Shown: positions 12,497 to 27,400 of the stretch, in pieces
Layout: each line of letters starts with the position of its first letter
Numbering within the stretch: position 1 is the stretch's first letter
NCBI GenBank assembly: GCA_024699855.1
Contig: JAMPIQ010000001.1
Location: forward strand, 14,756,001 to 14,820,000
DNA: 64,000 bases
Direction of reading: 5' to 3'
From: Aphelenchoides besseyi
Lineage: Eukaryota; Nematoda; Chromadorea; Rhabditida; Aphelenchoididae
Made by a program: the position numbers and the translations under genes
Notes under the pieces: model-generated
Told to the model about the DNA's origin: nothing
What the model saw: only the letters and a program-made list of their open reading frames with translations
Database searches by the model: none

Positions 12497-15400
12497 ATGA
12501 AGCTCGGCTTTATTTGGCTGATCGTTCTCTGTTGTTTAATCCTTCAAGTTTCTTGCGTTCTTTACGGTGAAGACACCCATCTTCCAGTGGCAAGTGATTA
12601 TGAACAACGGTAAGATTTTAAAATAAAAATTGAACTACTCAACTGCTCTAGAGCTCGAATAATTACGGTCGATGGAAACATCTACTTTCACGCCGGCAGC
12701 AATAAGAGTATCACATTCATGGGCCGGCAAGATGGATCGATCTTTTTCGATGATATTGATATTCGAAGTATACCTACAAAAGTATGTGATAAACAAAAAC
12801 TCAACGAATGATTGGCTTTCAGACCGAGTTGACAACATTCAGCAATCGTTTGGCAGCGAACAATGAGGGAATGCAACAAATTCGACGATCAAATGCGATT
12901 GTTGAAAGAATCTTCCCGACTTTACGTGTTGACGTCTCGCGATTAAAATGGAGAGTGAGTGCGATGTTAACACTAACACCTAAGCTTTCTTTCAGTACGT
13001 CAATCTTTTGAATCTAATGAAACGAATGAACGATACGAAATCCAGAAATCGACACAATCGACGAGTCTTGAAGTTGATCACCACGCTGACTACCCAAATC
13101 GATCGTTTGACCAAATTGATAAAAACCAACGAGTGTTTAACGGCTCCATGCAAAAACGGCGCCACTTGTATCGATCTGTTTGCCGACTACTTTTGTTTGT
13201 GTCCTCCACATTTTGAAGGCTAGTAATTGGCTAATGGTCAAGGAGATTACCCTCAGATTTAAGGTCGTACTTGCTCTCGCCGCATAGATGAATGTCGTTT
13301 GTACAGCGGAACTTTGTCAGGATGTTTGAATGGAGGCACATGCATAAACAACAAAGATGCTATTGGATTCACATGTAACTGTACGGACAAATGGCACGGA
13401 CCACGTTGTCAATACGAGCATACGGCCTGTTCTCAGTCTCCCGGTATTTGCGGCGATCACGGACAATGCGTTGATCGAAATTCGGGTGGAGGACAAGGAG
13501 TAGGATTACGTGCATCTATTCAGAAGTTTTGAGCTTTCACTTTCAGCTCGCAACCTATGATTGTATTTGCGAATGGGGCTACAAAAAAACGAACAATCCA
13601 AACAATCCGACGTGTGTTGATATTGATGAATGTGCAGCTGCTCCATGTTTTTCAGGAGGTAAACATCTCGAAATACGAAATTTTGATCAGAAATATTTTA
13701 GCCACTTGCGAAAATCTACCCGGTACTTTCAAATGCGCTTCGTGTCCACCTGGTTACGTGGGTGAGTTCAACTATGAAGCAAGCAAAACATTTCGAATCA
13801 TAGGAAATGGTGTGAATTGTGCTGATTTTGACGAATGCGAATCTCAATTCACGAACGATTGTTCAAAATATCCGGAGGTTGAGTGTATCAATACAATTGG
13901 CTCGTACACTTGTGGCGGTTGTCCTAAAGGTGATCATAGTGTTACTTAAATAATCCCAACTGACCTTCTTAAAGATTTTATTGGCGACGGTTATACGTGC
14001 ACAAAACGTCCATTTTGTGATCCCAATCCTTGTTCCACATTAGCCACCTGTCAAGAACACGAAAAGGCTTGTTTGTGTCCGGATGGATACTATGGCGATG
14101 GTCGAATAGATGGCAATGGATGTCAAGAAAGTGTGTATCATAGGTGCCCGTTGACATGCCAAAACGGAGGATCGTGTCGTGTAAATTGACCGTAATACGA
14201 GACGAACATTAATTTGGTTATTTCTAGAGCTTTGAAGACTATTCCACAAATTTTCTCTCAGCGAAGTGTTTTTGTCCATTAGGTTTTCATGGAAAAGTTT
14301 GTGAATACGTGGACCGTTGTGTGGATTCGAAATACTGCAACAATCGAGGAGTCTGTAAAAGAAATGAAAACGATGCGGTTTGTGAATGTCAGTCGGGTTA
14401 CTCTGGTAATCGATGTCAAGATGGGGAGGTTACGGCGTGTTCAATTTACACGACCAACCAGACGGGTGTCATTACTTTTGAACCGTTTGATGATGGAAAC
14501 TCACTGTGCACTTGGATAATCAAGCTAATGGATACACGTCAAGTCGTTGAGCTGTGGTTTGGTAATTTTACGAACAATATGTGAAATAAGAAGCTAATTG
14601 ATGTCTAATAGATTGGTTTCGACAAAATGATACAAAAGAAGCGGACGATACTGCTGGACGTGACATATTGGTTATTAACGATAACACACTAGAAACCGGC
14701 GATTTGATTGGCGTTTATTCTACTAACAAATCGGTTAGATGAATGTCAAGATATAGTTGACCGTCTTTCTAGATTCCTGGAGAAAAAACCCCGTTGTACT
14801 CGTCATCGAACATGATGAGTATGGAGTATATTCATGATAATTCGCTAAATGGTTCAAGCATTCAAATACGATGGAAAGCGGCAGATGCAAGTGAGTCGAA
14901 AGCTTTTATTTTGGTTCTTATGTTTCTCTGCAGTTTGTGGTACTCGTTTAGTTCAACCAGAAGGTCATTTGGAGTATCGAAGTCGACGAGCATACGAGAA
15001 CTGTATTTGGTATATTACGGTCAGTGCCGGCTATTATCTGGAAGTAACAGTCGAGACAGTTATCATGCACAGCGATCAGTACATCAATTGTTCGTTGAAT
15101 CAGCTTGAGGTCAATCGAACCATATAATAGCTACATTCGATTAGTTTTTAGGTTTTCGATGACAGTTTTCTTGGTGAAGACAAAAACAGACTTATGCGAT
15201 TATGCCAAACGGAAAACAAGGCAACGATTCGCAAACTGTCCGGCAGAAATGCGGTTATTCGTTTACATTACAACTCGTACCTTTCGTCCGACGAGCAGTT
15301 TGCGAAATGTCAACTAACCACTGGATCCAAAAACAACACCGACAACGAGCCAAAATGTCAAGTCTACTTTTCAATCAAATACCAAAGCTTCAAGCGTAAG

Positions 15401-18400
15401 TGTAAACTTAAAATCCAAGTTGAATGCTCTTGTTGTTAGTGCCCGAACAATGTGGTGGTGAAGTTAAACTTTTCGATCCGAATGCTCAGGGCGAAGTGTC
15501 CGGTTTGATCGAATCTCCCAATTATGGGCACGCTTATTTCCCCAACTTGAATTGCGTGTGGATTTTGGATGCAACTGGGGCGTTCAACAACTCGCTATTA
15601 GACGAAATGGAGTCCGTTGAAGTAAGTGTTTAAAAAAGCATTAACTAATATAGTCGAACCTTCAAGATCGAATTCTTGTCCATTGACATCGTTGGCGGCA
15701 CGAACGGTTCTAGTTGCGCTGAAGATAGATTGGTAATTGCGTCTGTTGATCCGAACAACGGTCAAGTGGCTACGAATGACGACAACTTACGTAGCGGATA
15801 TCATTACACGATCTGCAACGAAAACCGTCCGCCACGAATGCAATTGCATTTGGGGCCGAAAGTTCAAATTCAACTAATTACTAACAAACAAATTGCGGGA
15901 ACCGGTTTCCAACTCAAATATCGACCAATTTGTCAACAAACTATTCCAAGTCAACCAATCGATCCAACGATTGGATTCAACGGAACCATTCAGTCGCCAA
16001 ATTTACGTGCTCCGTCGGCTACACCATTCAAATGTCATTATCGAATTTTGACTGAACGACACCAAAACGTGCGACTACGATTCGATTACATCGGACTCAA
16101 ACGTTTTTCATTAGAATGTCTTCATGCTGGTCGAAACAATGTGTCTTACGATTACATTGAAGTAACCGACGAACTTGCTTATTCTTCAGTTTTGTTTTCA
16201 GATGTCCGGTGGTCACTCGTCGAACGTTCATTTCAACAGACGTTATTACTGCTCCCGATATCCATTTGTTGCTCCACGTGGTGAAGTAATTGGAACTGGA
16301 ACTAACCATTACGATGTGATCTACAGCACGAGCGGTGATGCTAATAATTTGGGTTTCCAGTTCTTTTACGAAGTAACTCCAATTGGTTGTTTATGCAAAT
16401 ATGCGGAAGTTAATGGGTTGGAATTTAGGTTGTGGTGCGATTTTCAACGATCCTAGCGGACGTTTAACATCACCGAATTTCCCCGAAAACTATCCATCAC
16501 ACATGTTTTGTGTGTACGATATTCTCCAACCGGTGGGATTATGCAATCGTTTTTCCCAGTGAATTTTTTGGTTTGCAGAACGACGGTCAAGGAATTCGCT
16601 TGACATTCGACGAATTCAACGTCGAAAACGTTGCAAGTCGAACTGATTGTGGTTTTGACGTTGTTCGCATCTACGAGTATTTCAATAACGAAAAAGACCA
16701 CGGAAAGATGTTGGGCGAGTATGTTCGAGTCCTCTAAATATCGCAATAAACAGATGCTTTCAGATACTGTGGAATCAAAGTGCCTCCGCCGCTTCTCACC
16801 GAATCCAATCGACTGAGTCTCGTGTTTCTGAGCGATCGATCGGTTAGCGGGCGCGGCTTCTCTGCTCACTGGGATTCTGTGAATCTAACTCTCGACTGTG
16901 ATCGAACGTTTACGGAAGACTCGGGAGTTATCGAGTTCAACAGCACCAACTATCAACGAGCTACAAGTTGCTCATTCAAGATTTCGGTAGGAGCACAATA
17001 GAAGACAATCCAAATGATCAGTTTTCAGCTGTCGGATGTCAACAGAATTCGCTTGACAGTCGAAAACATGTCGTTGCCGTGTGACGTTGGGAAATTGATG
17101 ATCCGGTAGAGTCGAGAAAACTCTGAGTAATTCGATTGTCAATTCAGAAACGGTCCTGATCAGTTGTCTCCCGGATTTTCTGGTTTGCAAGGAAACTCGG
17201 AAATGTGCAACACCCAAATGCTTCAACATTTGCAATCACAAGGAGATACAATTTACATGCGTTTGAATTTGAAGTCCTCGGATCCCGTCTACTTTCGAAT
17301 TTCATATGAGCGAATTGCGTCAAGTTGTTTGGACCACCTAACTAGTGTTATGAAGCAAATGTTTAGGTTGTGGTGGCTACATTTACGGATTCAATGGCGC
17401 TATTTCTGCTCCTCAATATCCGGAAGTCGACTCTCGACATTTGAATTGCGAGTGGCAAATCGGAACTGCTCATGGTATGTTGAACGCGAACGCTTGAGTG
17501 ATGAGAAGTTTTCTAGGAAATAAAATTCGACTTCAATTCATGAGGATCGATAATCTCGACTCTGCGGACTCGGCCGGTTTCTGTCAACCGTTCGCTCGAA
17601 ATTACATTGATGTAACATCTTCGAAATCTCCGGATGCAACGATCATCAAACGTTATTGTCGTCGTGAAGCGTCGCCAATGCCGATCGATTCTGAAGACAA
17701 CAATCTTGTCATTCGGTACAATCAAAATGGCGGTTCAATTCACGGCGGTCTCTTCGGATTTTTGGCTCAGTTCACTACTCTCTGTGAAGACATCGAATTG
17801 ACGGAATCAGATGGTGTCATTCAATCGCCGGGCTTTTCGCATAAGGTTGGCGAAGAACGTGAATGTTCGTGGAGAATCAAAACGACTCCGGGTGCTCGAT
17901 TGAAGATCGTCTTTTCGTACTTCAAAATTCAAGACGTTTCGTATCGACGCTACGGTACCAATGGACTTGAATGCTTGAGTAACTACTTAGAGGTAATGTT
18001 CTGAATACACTTTCTTATCTATCATCTTCAGATTGATCGCACTCAAATCAACAACACCGTCGGTTCTGTTCAGGGAGTCCAATCGCTCGACATGTCGAAT
18101 AGACGGTTTTGTTCGTGGGTTGCAGAACCACGCGAAATCATCACAAAATCCAATGAGTTCAAATTGAATTTTCAATCGAACGGTCAAACAGAAAATCACT
18201 TTTGGTTGACGTGGTCAACAGTCGGATGTGGTGGACACGTGATCAACAATGGAAGTCAAATACTCGTCAATGTCACTGATTTTGTTCCCGTTTCGCTATC
18301 GTCAAGACGACGTTGCGATTGGGTCGTACACGCGCCGGTTGGTTATGTTGCTCGAGTTGACATCGCCGAGTTGTACACATTGGCAATTGTAAGCGATAAA

Positions 18401-21400
18401 GGAGCATTATGTCGGCGGAATCAGAGTAATCCGAATGAATTCAACGGTTTGGAGGTAAGTTCAAATCACATTCATTTCACTTCTCTTTTCGTATTTCAGT
18501 TTTATTCGGGTTCAGTGGCAAACAATCCGGAGATCGACTACGCTCAACAATCGTACTGCGGTGACATTCACAACGTCAGTTACTTCTCGCATACGAACGA
18601 GCTGCTAATCCGTTTGGACTTCAACGCTTCGCAAACTCAACATTTGAATGATGTCGTTTTTCGAGCAAAAGTTTCTTTCGTTAAACCGCAACTGAACAAC
18701 TCGTGTGGTGGAATAGTCAAAAGTAGGAAGACTTGGATACCATGTAGTCAAGAAATGACTTTAGTTCCGATCAATCAAAACGTTACTATTCGCTCACCTC
18801 AATATCCAAAACAATATCCACGATCTATCGAATGTGTTTGGCAGTTCGAAACAGAGCCCGGCTATACGATTTCTTACAATCTGAGTCGTTACGCAACACC
18901 AAATCAACATGCTCGAACAAAAGCCTACGGAATTCATCGACCAGTTGGAAATACGCGGTAGATAGAATCTCAAGTGACTCATGAATTTGTTTTTAAGGTG
19001 TTCACAAGCGTTGGGTTACATCGAGGGATCGATATCGTTTTATGCCGGCGAATATAATCGTCAAACATTTGTTGGCACTGGATTAGCAACAAAAGATGCG
19101 CTTCAACGAATTTGCGTCGACATTGACGCGCCGGTTCTTGTCGACTCGCATCACAATGTTGTAAGTTAGAGGCCTTCAAACAACTCCTTTTCTTCGTAGT
19201 CGACGGTCACATTCAATGGTGGACCGTACGAGCCGTCAATTGCTTCGGGAGATGCAGCAAAGGTTGCGATTATCGGATTCGAATTGGAAGTTTTCGCAAC
19301 TTGTGGTGGCACTTTAACGGCCGATTCAAAGCGTCGCGTTTATCCGATAAGACACAATGCTCATACAAACGGAAGTTGCCATTTACGAGTGGAGCGTAAA
19401 GAAGAAGTACCGATTTATGTTCGTTTCGAATTGGTGCGTTTCAATCAATATGCAGATACGAATCTTGCTCTTGGCATTAAAGGAACCTGCGGCGGCGTAA
19501 CTCGAGAGTAAGTGAAAACTGAATAGGATTATGAACTTTTTTCCTAGATATCGACAACAATCCTACACAAATCTGATTACCATGAAATGTGACGGACCGT
19601 TAGATTTCGAAGTCTCGAACATTCCAGCTGAATTGGAGTTTTTAGTTCACTACGACACGGAGTCGGACTGTACGTGTTTATGGTTTGCGCTTGTTCGATC
19701 AATTGATTTCAGTTTGCGGCGGCAGTTTACAAGCGAAGGTTGGCATGGTGAATCTGGGCAAATTAGAAGGAGCCGTGGATTGCGAGTATAAGCTCTTCAT
19801 GCCCGAAGGCAACCAAGTGACTGTTATGATTATGTTAGTGAATGTTGAGTCTGAAAGAAACAACGAAATTGCAGGAACACGTATATTGAGAAGTCGGATT
19901 ACTGCGCTGAATCGTTCGTTGAGGTTCGGGAGTTCAACTCCACGGGAAAACTGATGGCGCGATTATGCGGTCTCATCGGATTCCAACAGTTCAGACATTC
20001 AGGTTTGTATGTTCGAATTCGACGAACAACGAGTTTGGGCGCATTGACTGTTCCAATGTCCTCAACAACGACTTCAATCACTGTGCCAGATGATGATTAT
20101 ACTAATGAAGAAGACGGTGCACCGTCGGATGTTTTGAGTCGTGATGCGAAATTTTCTTTCCTGTATACAAAAGGTGGGTTTTGTGGTGTTTCTGATTTGC
20201 TACAAATTCTTTCAGAGTTTGGATCTTCGATCATTGGAACATCAGGATTAATCGAACTGCCCAGTCATCATGAGTCTTTTGTAATTCGTAGTTTTGTTTA
20301 TCCGGCTGTTGCTTGGCAAATAACAGGAACGGAATCGAGTTATTACATTCGACTCAAGTTCGTTAGACGTTTCTACGTCGACTTGGAGATTTACGATCAT
20401 TTTTGCGACAAGGATGTGTGTCGGGCTAGTGGTACAGAGCCGAAATATCGTTTGACCGATGAGAATCCATTTGATCCGGCGGATGCAGGAGCGACAACTC
20501 GTGTCGAAGGTGAACTCCATTTGTAAGCTCTGAATTATGTTGTTATAGAATATGTGATCGAGTCCAATGCAGTCACGATCTGCATTAGCAATGTTGAGAA
20601 ATTGTCTCAAATGAAAGTCTATTGGGATCAGGTACCTCCTGATTACGCGAACCAAACAAACGGAATTCAAACGGAAGCGGGAAAAAGTGAATTCACTTGT
20701 GGATCTGAGCTCTCTGTTGCTTATGAGCCGAAGAATTTGATTTTGCCAACAGAAAACGGTTTGCCTTTCCAGTTAACTTATGACTTCAACTTCAAATCCA
20801 GGGGTCTATGCCGACAACATGCGATGTAAGTGGAAAATCAAACGTCCGATGTTGGGCGGAATCACGTTCACGGTAATACTATTGGACCTTAACTTTGAAT
20901 GGACAACAAGTTTAGTTCAAAAAATTGGATATGGAAACCACAGAATCGTGTGATTACGATTACGTTGTCATTACGTCACGAGACGTTGATTCGGTTAAAG
21001 AATTAGAGTAAATTAAGCTAAAGGATTTTTCTGATTTCTTGATTTTAGTGAAGCTACTCATTTGATTCGCTACTGTCAAAAAGATCAAATCAATTCAGAA
21101 CATCAAATCAACTATGATCAATATGCGTTTGTTTATTTCATTTCCGATCGGACGCGTGGCTTCAGCGGCTTCACTTTGGAGTACAAAATCGGTTGCCGTA
21201 CATTCGAGTATATTGAGGCTTCACGCGGTATCTTTGATATAGTGCACGATAGTCCGTCATATCCAAATACCTACCGTCAAGCTTATCATTGTTTATCGGG
21301 AATGGTTTTGGAGTCGAATCGAGATGTCAATATCACTGTTGTTGATATGGATTTGGCTCCACGCAATTCGTCGGGCAAATGCGATATCGATGCTTTGAGT

Positions 21401-24400
21401 ATTGTGAGTTCCTGAAAGTTTTTGTTATCAATTGACAATAAGCTTTAGAGCGACATGCCGATGTCGATGAGATCGGAGAAGAAAGTCAACGAAATCTGCG
21501 GTCAAGAGAAATTCAATTTCACTGCCAAATCGGGACGCATTTTCATTCAATTCGATTCGTCAGCAAGTTCTACAGCTAGAAGAGTAAGTGGACAATTGAT
21601 ACGAAAGAATAATGTGTTATTTTGCTTTCAGGGTTATCGTCTTCGAGTTCAAGAGATCATTCATGATTGTGGTTCTCAAATCATTCATGTTGACGAGCAT
21701 ACAAAATACTACGAATTGACATCACCAGAATACCCACATGGTGAGTTTGAGTTATAGAATTTGATGACTGCGATGAAATTCAGTTGCACCTAATTCTCTC
21801 GATTGTCGTTGGATTTTGAGTGTACCACCGGGTCATCAAGTCAAATTCACCGTTGATCCATCGACCTTCAATCTGATGAACTCAAACAACATGACTTGTG
21901 ATGATGATTACATGGAAATTTACGACGGAGCTTCCGCGGGATCACCGCTTATTGGTCGTTACTGCAATCAATACGGACCCTCGACGATTATTTCCAGCAA
22001 TTCGCATTTGTTTGTACGCTTCACTACCGACTATTATGTTCAATCCTGGGGTTGGCGTGCCAATGTTTCATTGGCAAGTTGTGGTGGTAGTTTGGTACTT
22101 CGACCGGAGCAAAATGCAACAATCCGTTCACCAAATTTCCCTTTGTATTATCCATCGCACGAAACCTGCGAATGGCACATTCGACCACCAAAAGCTCACA
22201 TCATACATGCACAGTAAGTTCTTAAGTGTGACTAATGTTCTAAATCATGTCTTTCAGTTTTAATTACATGTACCTGTTCTACTCAGAAAACTGTACTCAG
22301 GATTCGGTGTCCATTCGTGAAGTGAATTCGACAGGTGAGTTCAGTTCATTGAGATAACCATTTGATTGGTTTCAGGACGAGAATTATTGTCGCCATCTTG
22401 CATGCTACGTCAATTGGATTCGCCCGATTTCTACACCTCGGACATGGCTTATATTCGCTTTAAGAGCAACAGCACAAGTTTAACACAAAATCGAATGTTT
22501 TGTCCGAACAAAAAGTGCGGATTCGAATTGGAGTTCTCGCTTGAGAAGCAGGAGTGCGGTGGATTGATTACCGATGATGAGGGTGTTCGCTACATGCACA
22601 CCAAAAATGACAAAGTTATTCCCGGTCTGAGTTGTCGATTCGATTTTCGTGCAGGAATCGGTAATCGATATCGCATTGAATTCTTTTTCGTAAACGAAGA
22701 CGATGAAGAACACGTGAGTTGGTATCGAGAAGATCATTTTTCCATTTCAATCGTAGGGCTTTTATCACAGATGGAATCCTTTTTACAAAAACAACGAAAT
22801 GGATTGGTGTTTCCCGGACTTAGACATTTGGAACGGACCGCAAGAAAACCGCTATTCTTACTATTTGAGTAGCTATCGATTCTGTAAAAACCAAACCATC
22901 TTCGTATCAAGCACGGACATTTTGAGCATGGCCTACGAAGATCGTTTGCCGGTCTACGAAGAACAACGTTCCGAAGGTCTTTACAACTTAAACAAAAGTC
23001 GTCAATACCAACCGTTCGGTTTTCGCTATCAAAAAGTGGATCAGGATTTCGACTCCAAATCGTGTATGTTCCACATAACCGAAAACTCAAACATTACGAT
23101 CGCCAATATGTCATATTACATAGTAAGTCATTTGATATGATCAATCATCAGTTTTTATTCTACAGAGATCGAATGAACCGTCAGACAACTCTAACAGTAG
23201 GGAATCGAACGGTTGAAATCGAAATAACGCAAAAGCTTTTAGCTTTCTGTCATATTCGCATTGACAATCCACATCGTACCATGACCGTTCATTTGGCATT
23301 CAAAGATTTTCGAGCTGGTCGTAGGGACATGAATTGGTGTTCAACGAACGACAATCGAGTTCGTATCACCGACTCAGCAACAGCGTCGTGGCCAATCGAT
23401 GAACTTTTGTGTACGTCAAGAGTGAAAAATGGAACCATAGATTTCACTTATACCACTCCGTTGCTTGAGATCTTCGTGTCGAACAATCCGTTTACGTACA
23501 CGGGAAGTTACGATACGACCGTTCGATTCAACCTTACAGTTAGCTATCACGGTAAGTTAAAAGAAGACGGCAGCCAAACTGTTCGATTGTTCAGCTTGTG
23601 GTGGTCACATCAACTCAGAATTTTCCGGTAACAGTGGTCGAATTCAATCGCCCGGAACTTATCGTGGCAACTATACGAGCAATGCGGATTGTTTGTGGAT
23701 TTTGGAAGCACCAGAGGGCCAAGTTGTTTCTGTAAGTAAAAACCAAAAAATTTATTTAACAAACAGTAAACAAAAAACAACTATCTATCTAAGAGAATAA
23801 GCAAAAACTAGTCGTTGAGGTATGTAAAAGAACTTCTTCAATGGGTATTATTGAATAATTGCGGTTGAGCTTCCGTTGAAGTTAAAGTTATTGGCTCTTG
23901 TTGATAGGCGACTTGAACTTGGGAGAATTGGGAAGTCGACACAACGATCGTTCCACTCATCGCTTTCGCATACGAGTTGTAGAGCTCGATGTAGCGTTTT
24001 TGTTCGTTTTGGGTACTCCTTTTCACGCGTTGAATTTCGACTCGAAGATCATTGTTTTGTTGCTCCAGCTGTTGAATGTACGAATTCGTGTCCTCAGCTT
24101 GATCGTATTCTTGAAGAAATGGTGTTGAAGAGGCGAATCGTTTCGAAGACGGCGAGCTATCGAACAAAACACTACTTGCTGGACGTCGTCGAGAGTTCGT
24201 GAATTGATCATACGGCAGAAATGATCCAACACGTCGTTGGTAGTTATGTGCGTATGCTGCTCGACCGTGATAGTAAGCACTTTGACGACGAGCCCTCTCG
24301 ACCTTCGAGTTCACGTGCCAATAACGACAATTCTCACCGCGACGACATTGACCGTTTTGAAATTGACGACAAATCGAAACACCATTGATTTGCTGTGGAT

Positions 24401-27400
24401 TCATGACGGCAACAATTGCGCCTGCAAGTGCTGTTGAAACGAATCCCGTTTGTTCGTAATGATCGACGTCAATAGAAGATGCGTGGATTAGCTGACAACT
24501 CTCGTTGTAACAACCATAGGTCTGAAACAAAATCCCTGAAATAACGAGAACAAAAAAGCGGAATGATTTACTTGATAATCCGAACAAAATTTGTAATCGT
24601 GTTCGTAGTCGTAGAGTTGTTGTGGATGAGCAAACTGACAAGATTCTCCACGATAGCAACTTCTGTTCACGAAATCGCGACAAACTTTCTTCGACTTTCG
24701 TGACTTTCGATCGCTCATTTTCGTCGTTAAGAGTCGAAGATCTAAAAACAAAATGAAATCACAAGACTCCGAAGTCTGATTACATAAGTTGAAGCTCTTT
24801 TGGAGCTAAATCTCATGAAAGGAAGATTTCGCGAAGAATTCGAAAGAAAGAAGAAAATCTACTGCAAAAAGAAACCGTTTTGTCGAACCAAAACAACGCA
24901 TCGCAATCGGAGTGGATGGTCGGCCAAAGACGCAAAAGGCAGCGAGTTACAACGGCAAAATTTACGCTCTTCACTGCACTAAACAAACGACTTTAACCGA
25001 TCGATTCAAAACGCTATTTCAGTTAAACATTACACGTTTGGATTTGGAATTCGTGGTCGACTGCAATAATGACTTTCTGGAGATTTCCGAGGGTCAAGAC
25101 AGACACGCAGTTATTGTCCGGCTGTGCCACGAAGAGGAACCGAGATCCGATTTCCAACTTCAAGATCGATTCCGAACTTACAAATCACACGGTCGCTACA
25201 TGACTTTGTACTTTCACTCAAATGCAGAAATCGAACGTCGGGGTTTCGAACTGAAATGGGAATTCACGCATTTCGACAACGGAAGTTAGCTCTGGAGTTG
25301 TGAACATGTGAGTAAACTTCTTCGTTTTAGCTTGTGGTTTTACTGCTCACTCAGAAACTGGAGTCGTTCATTCGCCTAATTATCCATTGGATTATCCGAA
25401 CAACGCTCAATGCCAATGGTTTATTATTGTGCCTCCCGGCTTTCATATTCGACTCATTTTCACATATTTTGACGTCGAAACTTCGTTGCAATGTTACAAA
25501 GACAAAGTCAACATTACGCAGGAGCACAACTCGAGAGAATACGACCCACTCGTTACCTACTACTTCTACTACGACCATGAAGAGGCAATAGGCGGAAGTT
25601 TGTGTGGAACCGATTTGCCGAAACCAATCGAAACAGAAGCCAATCAATTGCGTGTTTATTTCTCTTCTGATGCACAAACCACAGGACGCGGATTTGAGAT
25701 GCAATGGCAAGCGGTTTGTGGAACGACCTATCGACTTAATCATGGAGTCATCAGTTCACCACACCATCCGAAATACTATCCAAACGAAGACATGGACTGT
25801 AACTATTTGATTGATCCAGAAACGGACGGAAAAGTTCAAATCATTACGCTGCGTGTAGTAGAAGCAGATTTAGATGATACGTTGGGTGAGTTCACGAGGA
25901 AGTTTGTGTGTTAATTGGAAGTTTAGTCACGACAAAACGTCGGTGCAACGCCGATTTTCTTGAAATCACCGACGTTACTCAAAGACGAGTTGTAATGACC
26001 ATTTGTGGCAATTCGTTTAATGCGGGATCATCTTCCAATGTCATTTCAATTAAGGTCGGTGATTTCAAAACATTCATCTAAACTTTCTGAGATTTAGGGA
26101 CCAATAGGTGTTCGATTTGTTTCCAACTCATCGGTTATGCACGAAAAACGAAAGAATCATCGGGGCTTTCGAATCACCTACGCGACTGCCGACTGCGGTG
26201 GAGAGATTAATTTGGCTGAAGCACAAAATCGTCTGTCCAACACTATTTCATCGCCCGGCTTTCCACTACCGTATCATGACAGTTTGGATTGTGTTTGGAA
26301 CGTCACTGCACCTGTTGGATATGTTATTGCGGTTAAGTGAGTACTAGTCGTCTGTTTATTAGCTGACAAAGTGAACTTCCAGATTCACAGCAATCAATTT
26401 GGAAGAAAGCGACAATTGTATCTTTGACTACGTTGAGTTGTATGACGGTCCAACGTTAAGCAATGAAACGAGCTTTGGTCGTCTTTGTGGTCCCGTTTCA
26501 CCTCATGGTCATCGAGTTACGACAAGCAATCATGCGATTTTGCACTTTGTCTCTGATTCTTCGAGTAATGCCAACGGTTTCTTCGCAGTCTTTACCGCAA
26601 CATTAGGTTGATATGTCGTATGAGAAGATGATATTCGATTGTTCTTTAGGTGAAGATAGTGGTTGTGGTGGAAATTTGAATGCAACAGAAAATTGGCAGA
26701 CTTTGATCCCACCATTGGATGCAAACGGCAATTATCACAACAACCTTCGATGTCTGTGGAAAATCAATACAATCGATCCAACGGGACGTCGAATTCAATT
26801 GCGAATCAACGATTTCAATTTGGAAACAAGACGTCGAACAAACCAGTCGAACTTGTGTTACGATTTCTTGGCCGTAAGTCTATGGTTTTCGAATGCTTAG
26901 AAAACTCTTTCAAGGTCTACGATGGTTACAAGACGATTTCGCCGTTTCTTATTCGACCAATGTGTGAGCTGCCAAACAACGCAGAGCTTCCGTTACACTA
27001 CACATCAGTAAGTTCAGCTTAAGGACAAAGAGAAAGAATTCCTTTCAGTCGTTCTATAAAGTCGAAGTGTACTTTGAGACCGACAATTCGGATGCCTTCA
27101 CTGGTTTCAATATTTCCTATCGTACGCTCAACAACTCTGGTTTGTCTCTTAGATTTCGATTTGAAGTTAACCTCTTGCAGAATCTTGTGATGGTCTTTAT
27201 TATCCGAAAACCGAAGAAGCCGAGATTACGTACGAAGGCGAAAAAAGTTAGTTGTTGACAATTAAGAGATCAATCTTTGGATTTTTAGCGTTGACACGAA
27301 CAAATCAACAGCACAAGCGTTGTCGTTATTTCTTCGTGGTTGATACGAAAGAACCGATGGAAATCACGTTTAAAAGTTTCAATTTTCCATCTCGCACTTC

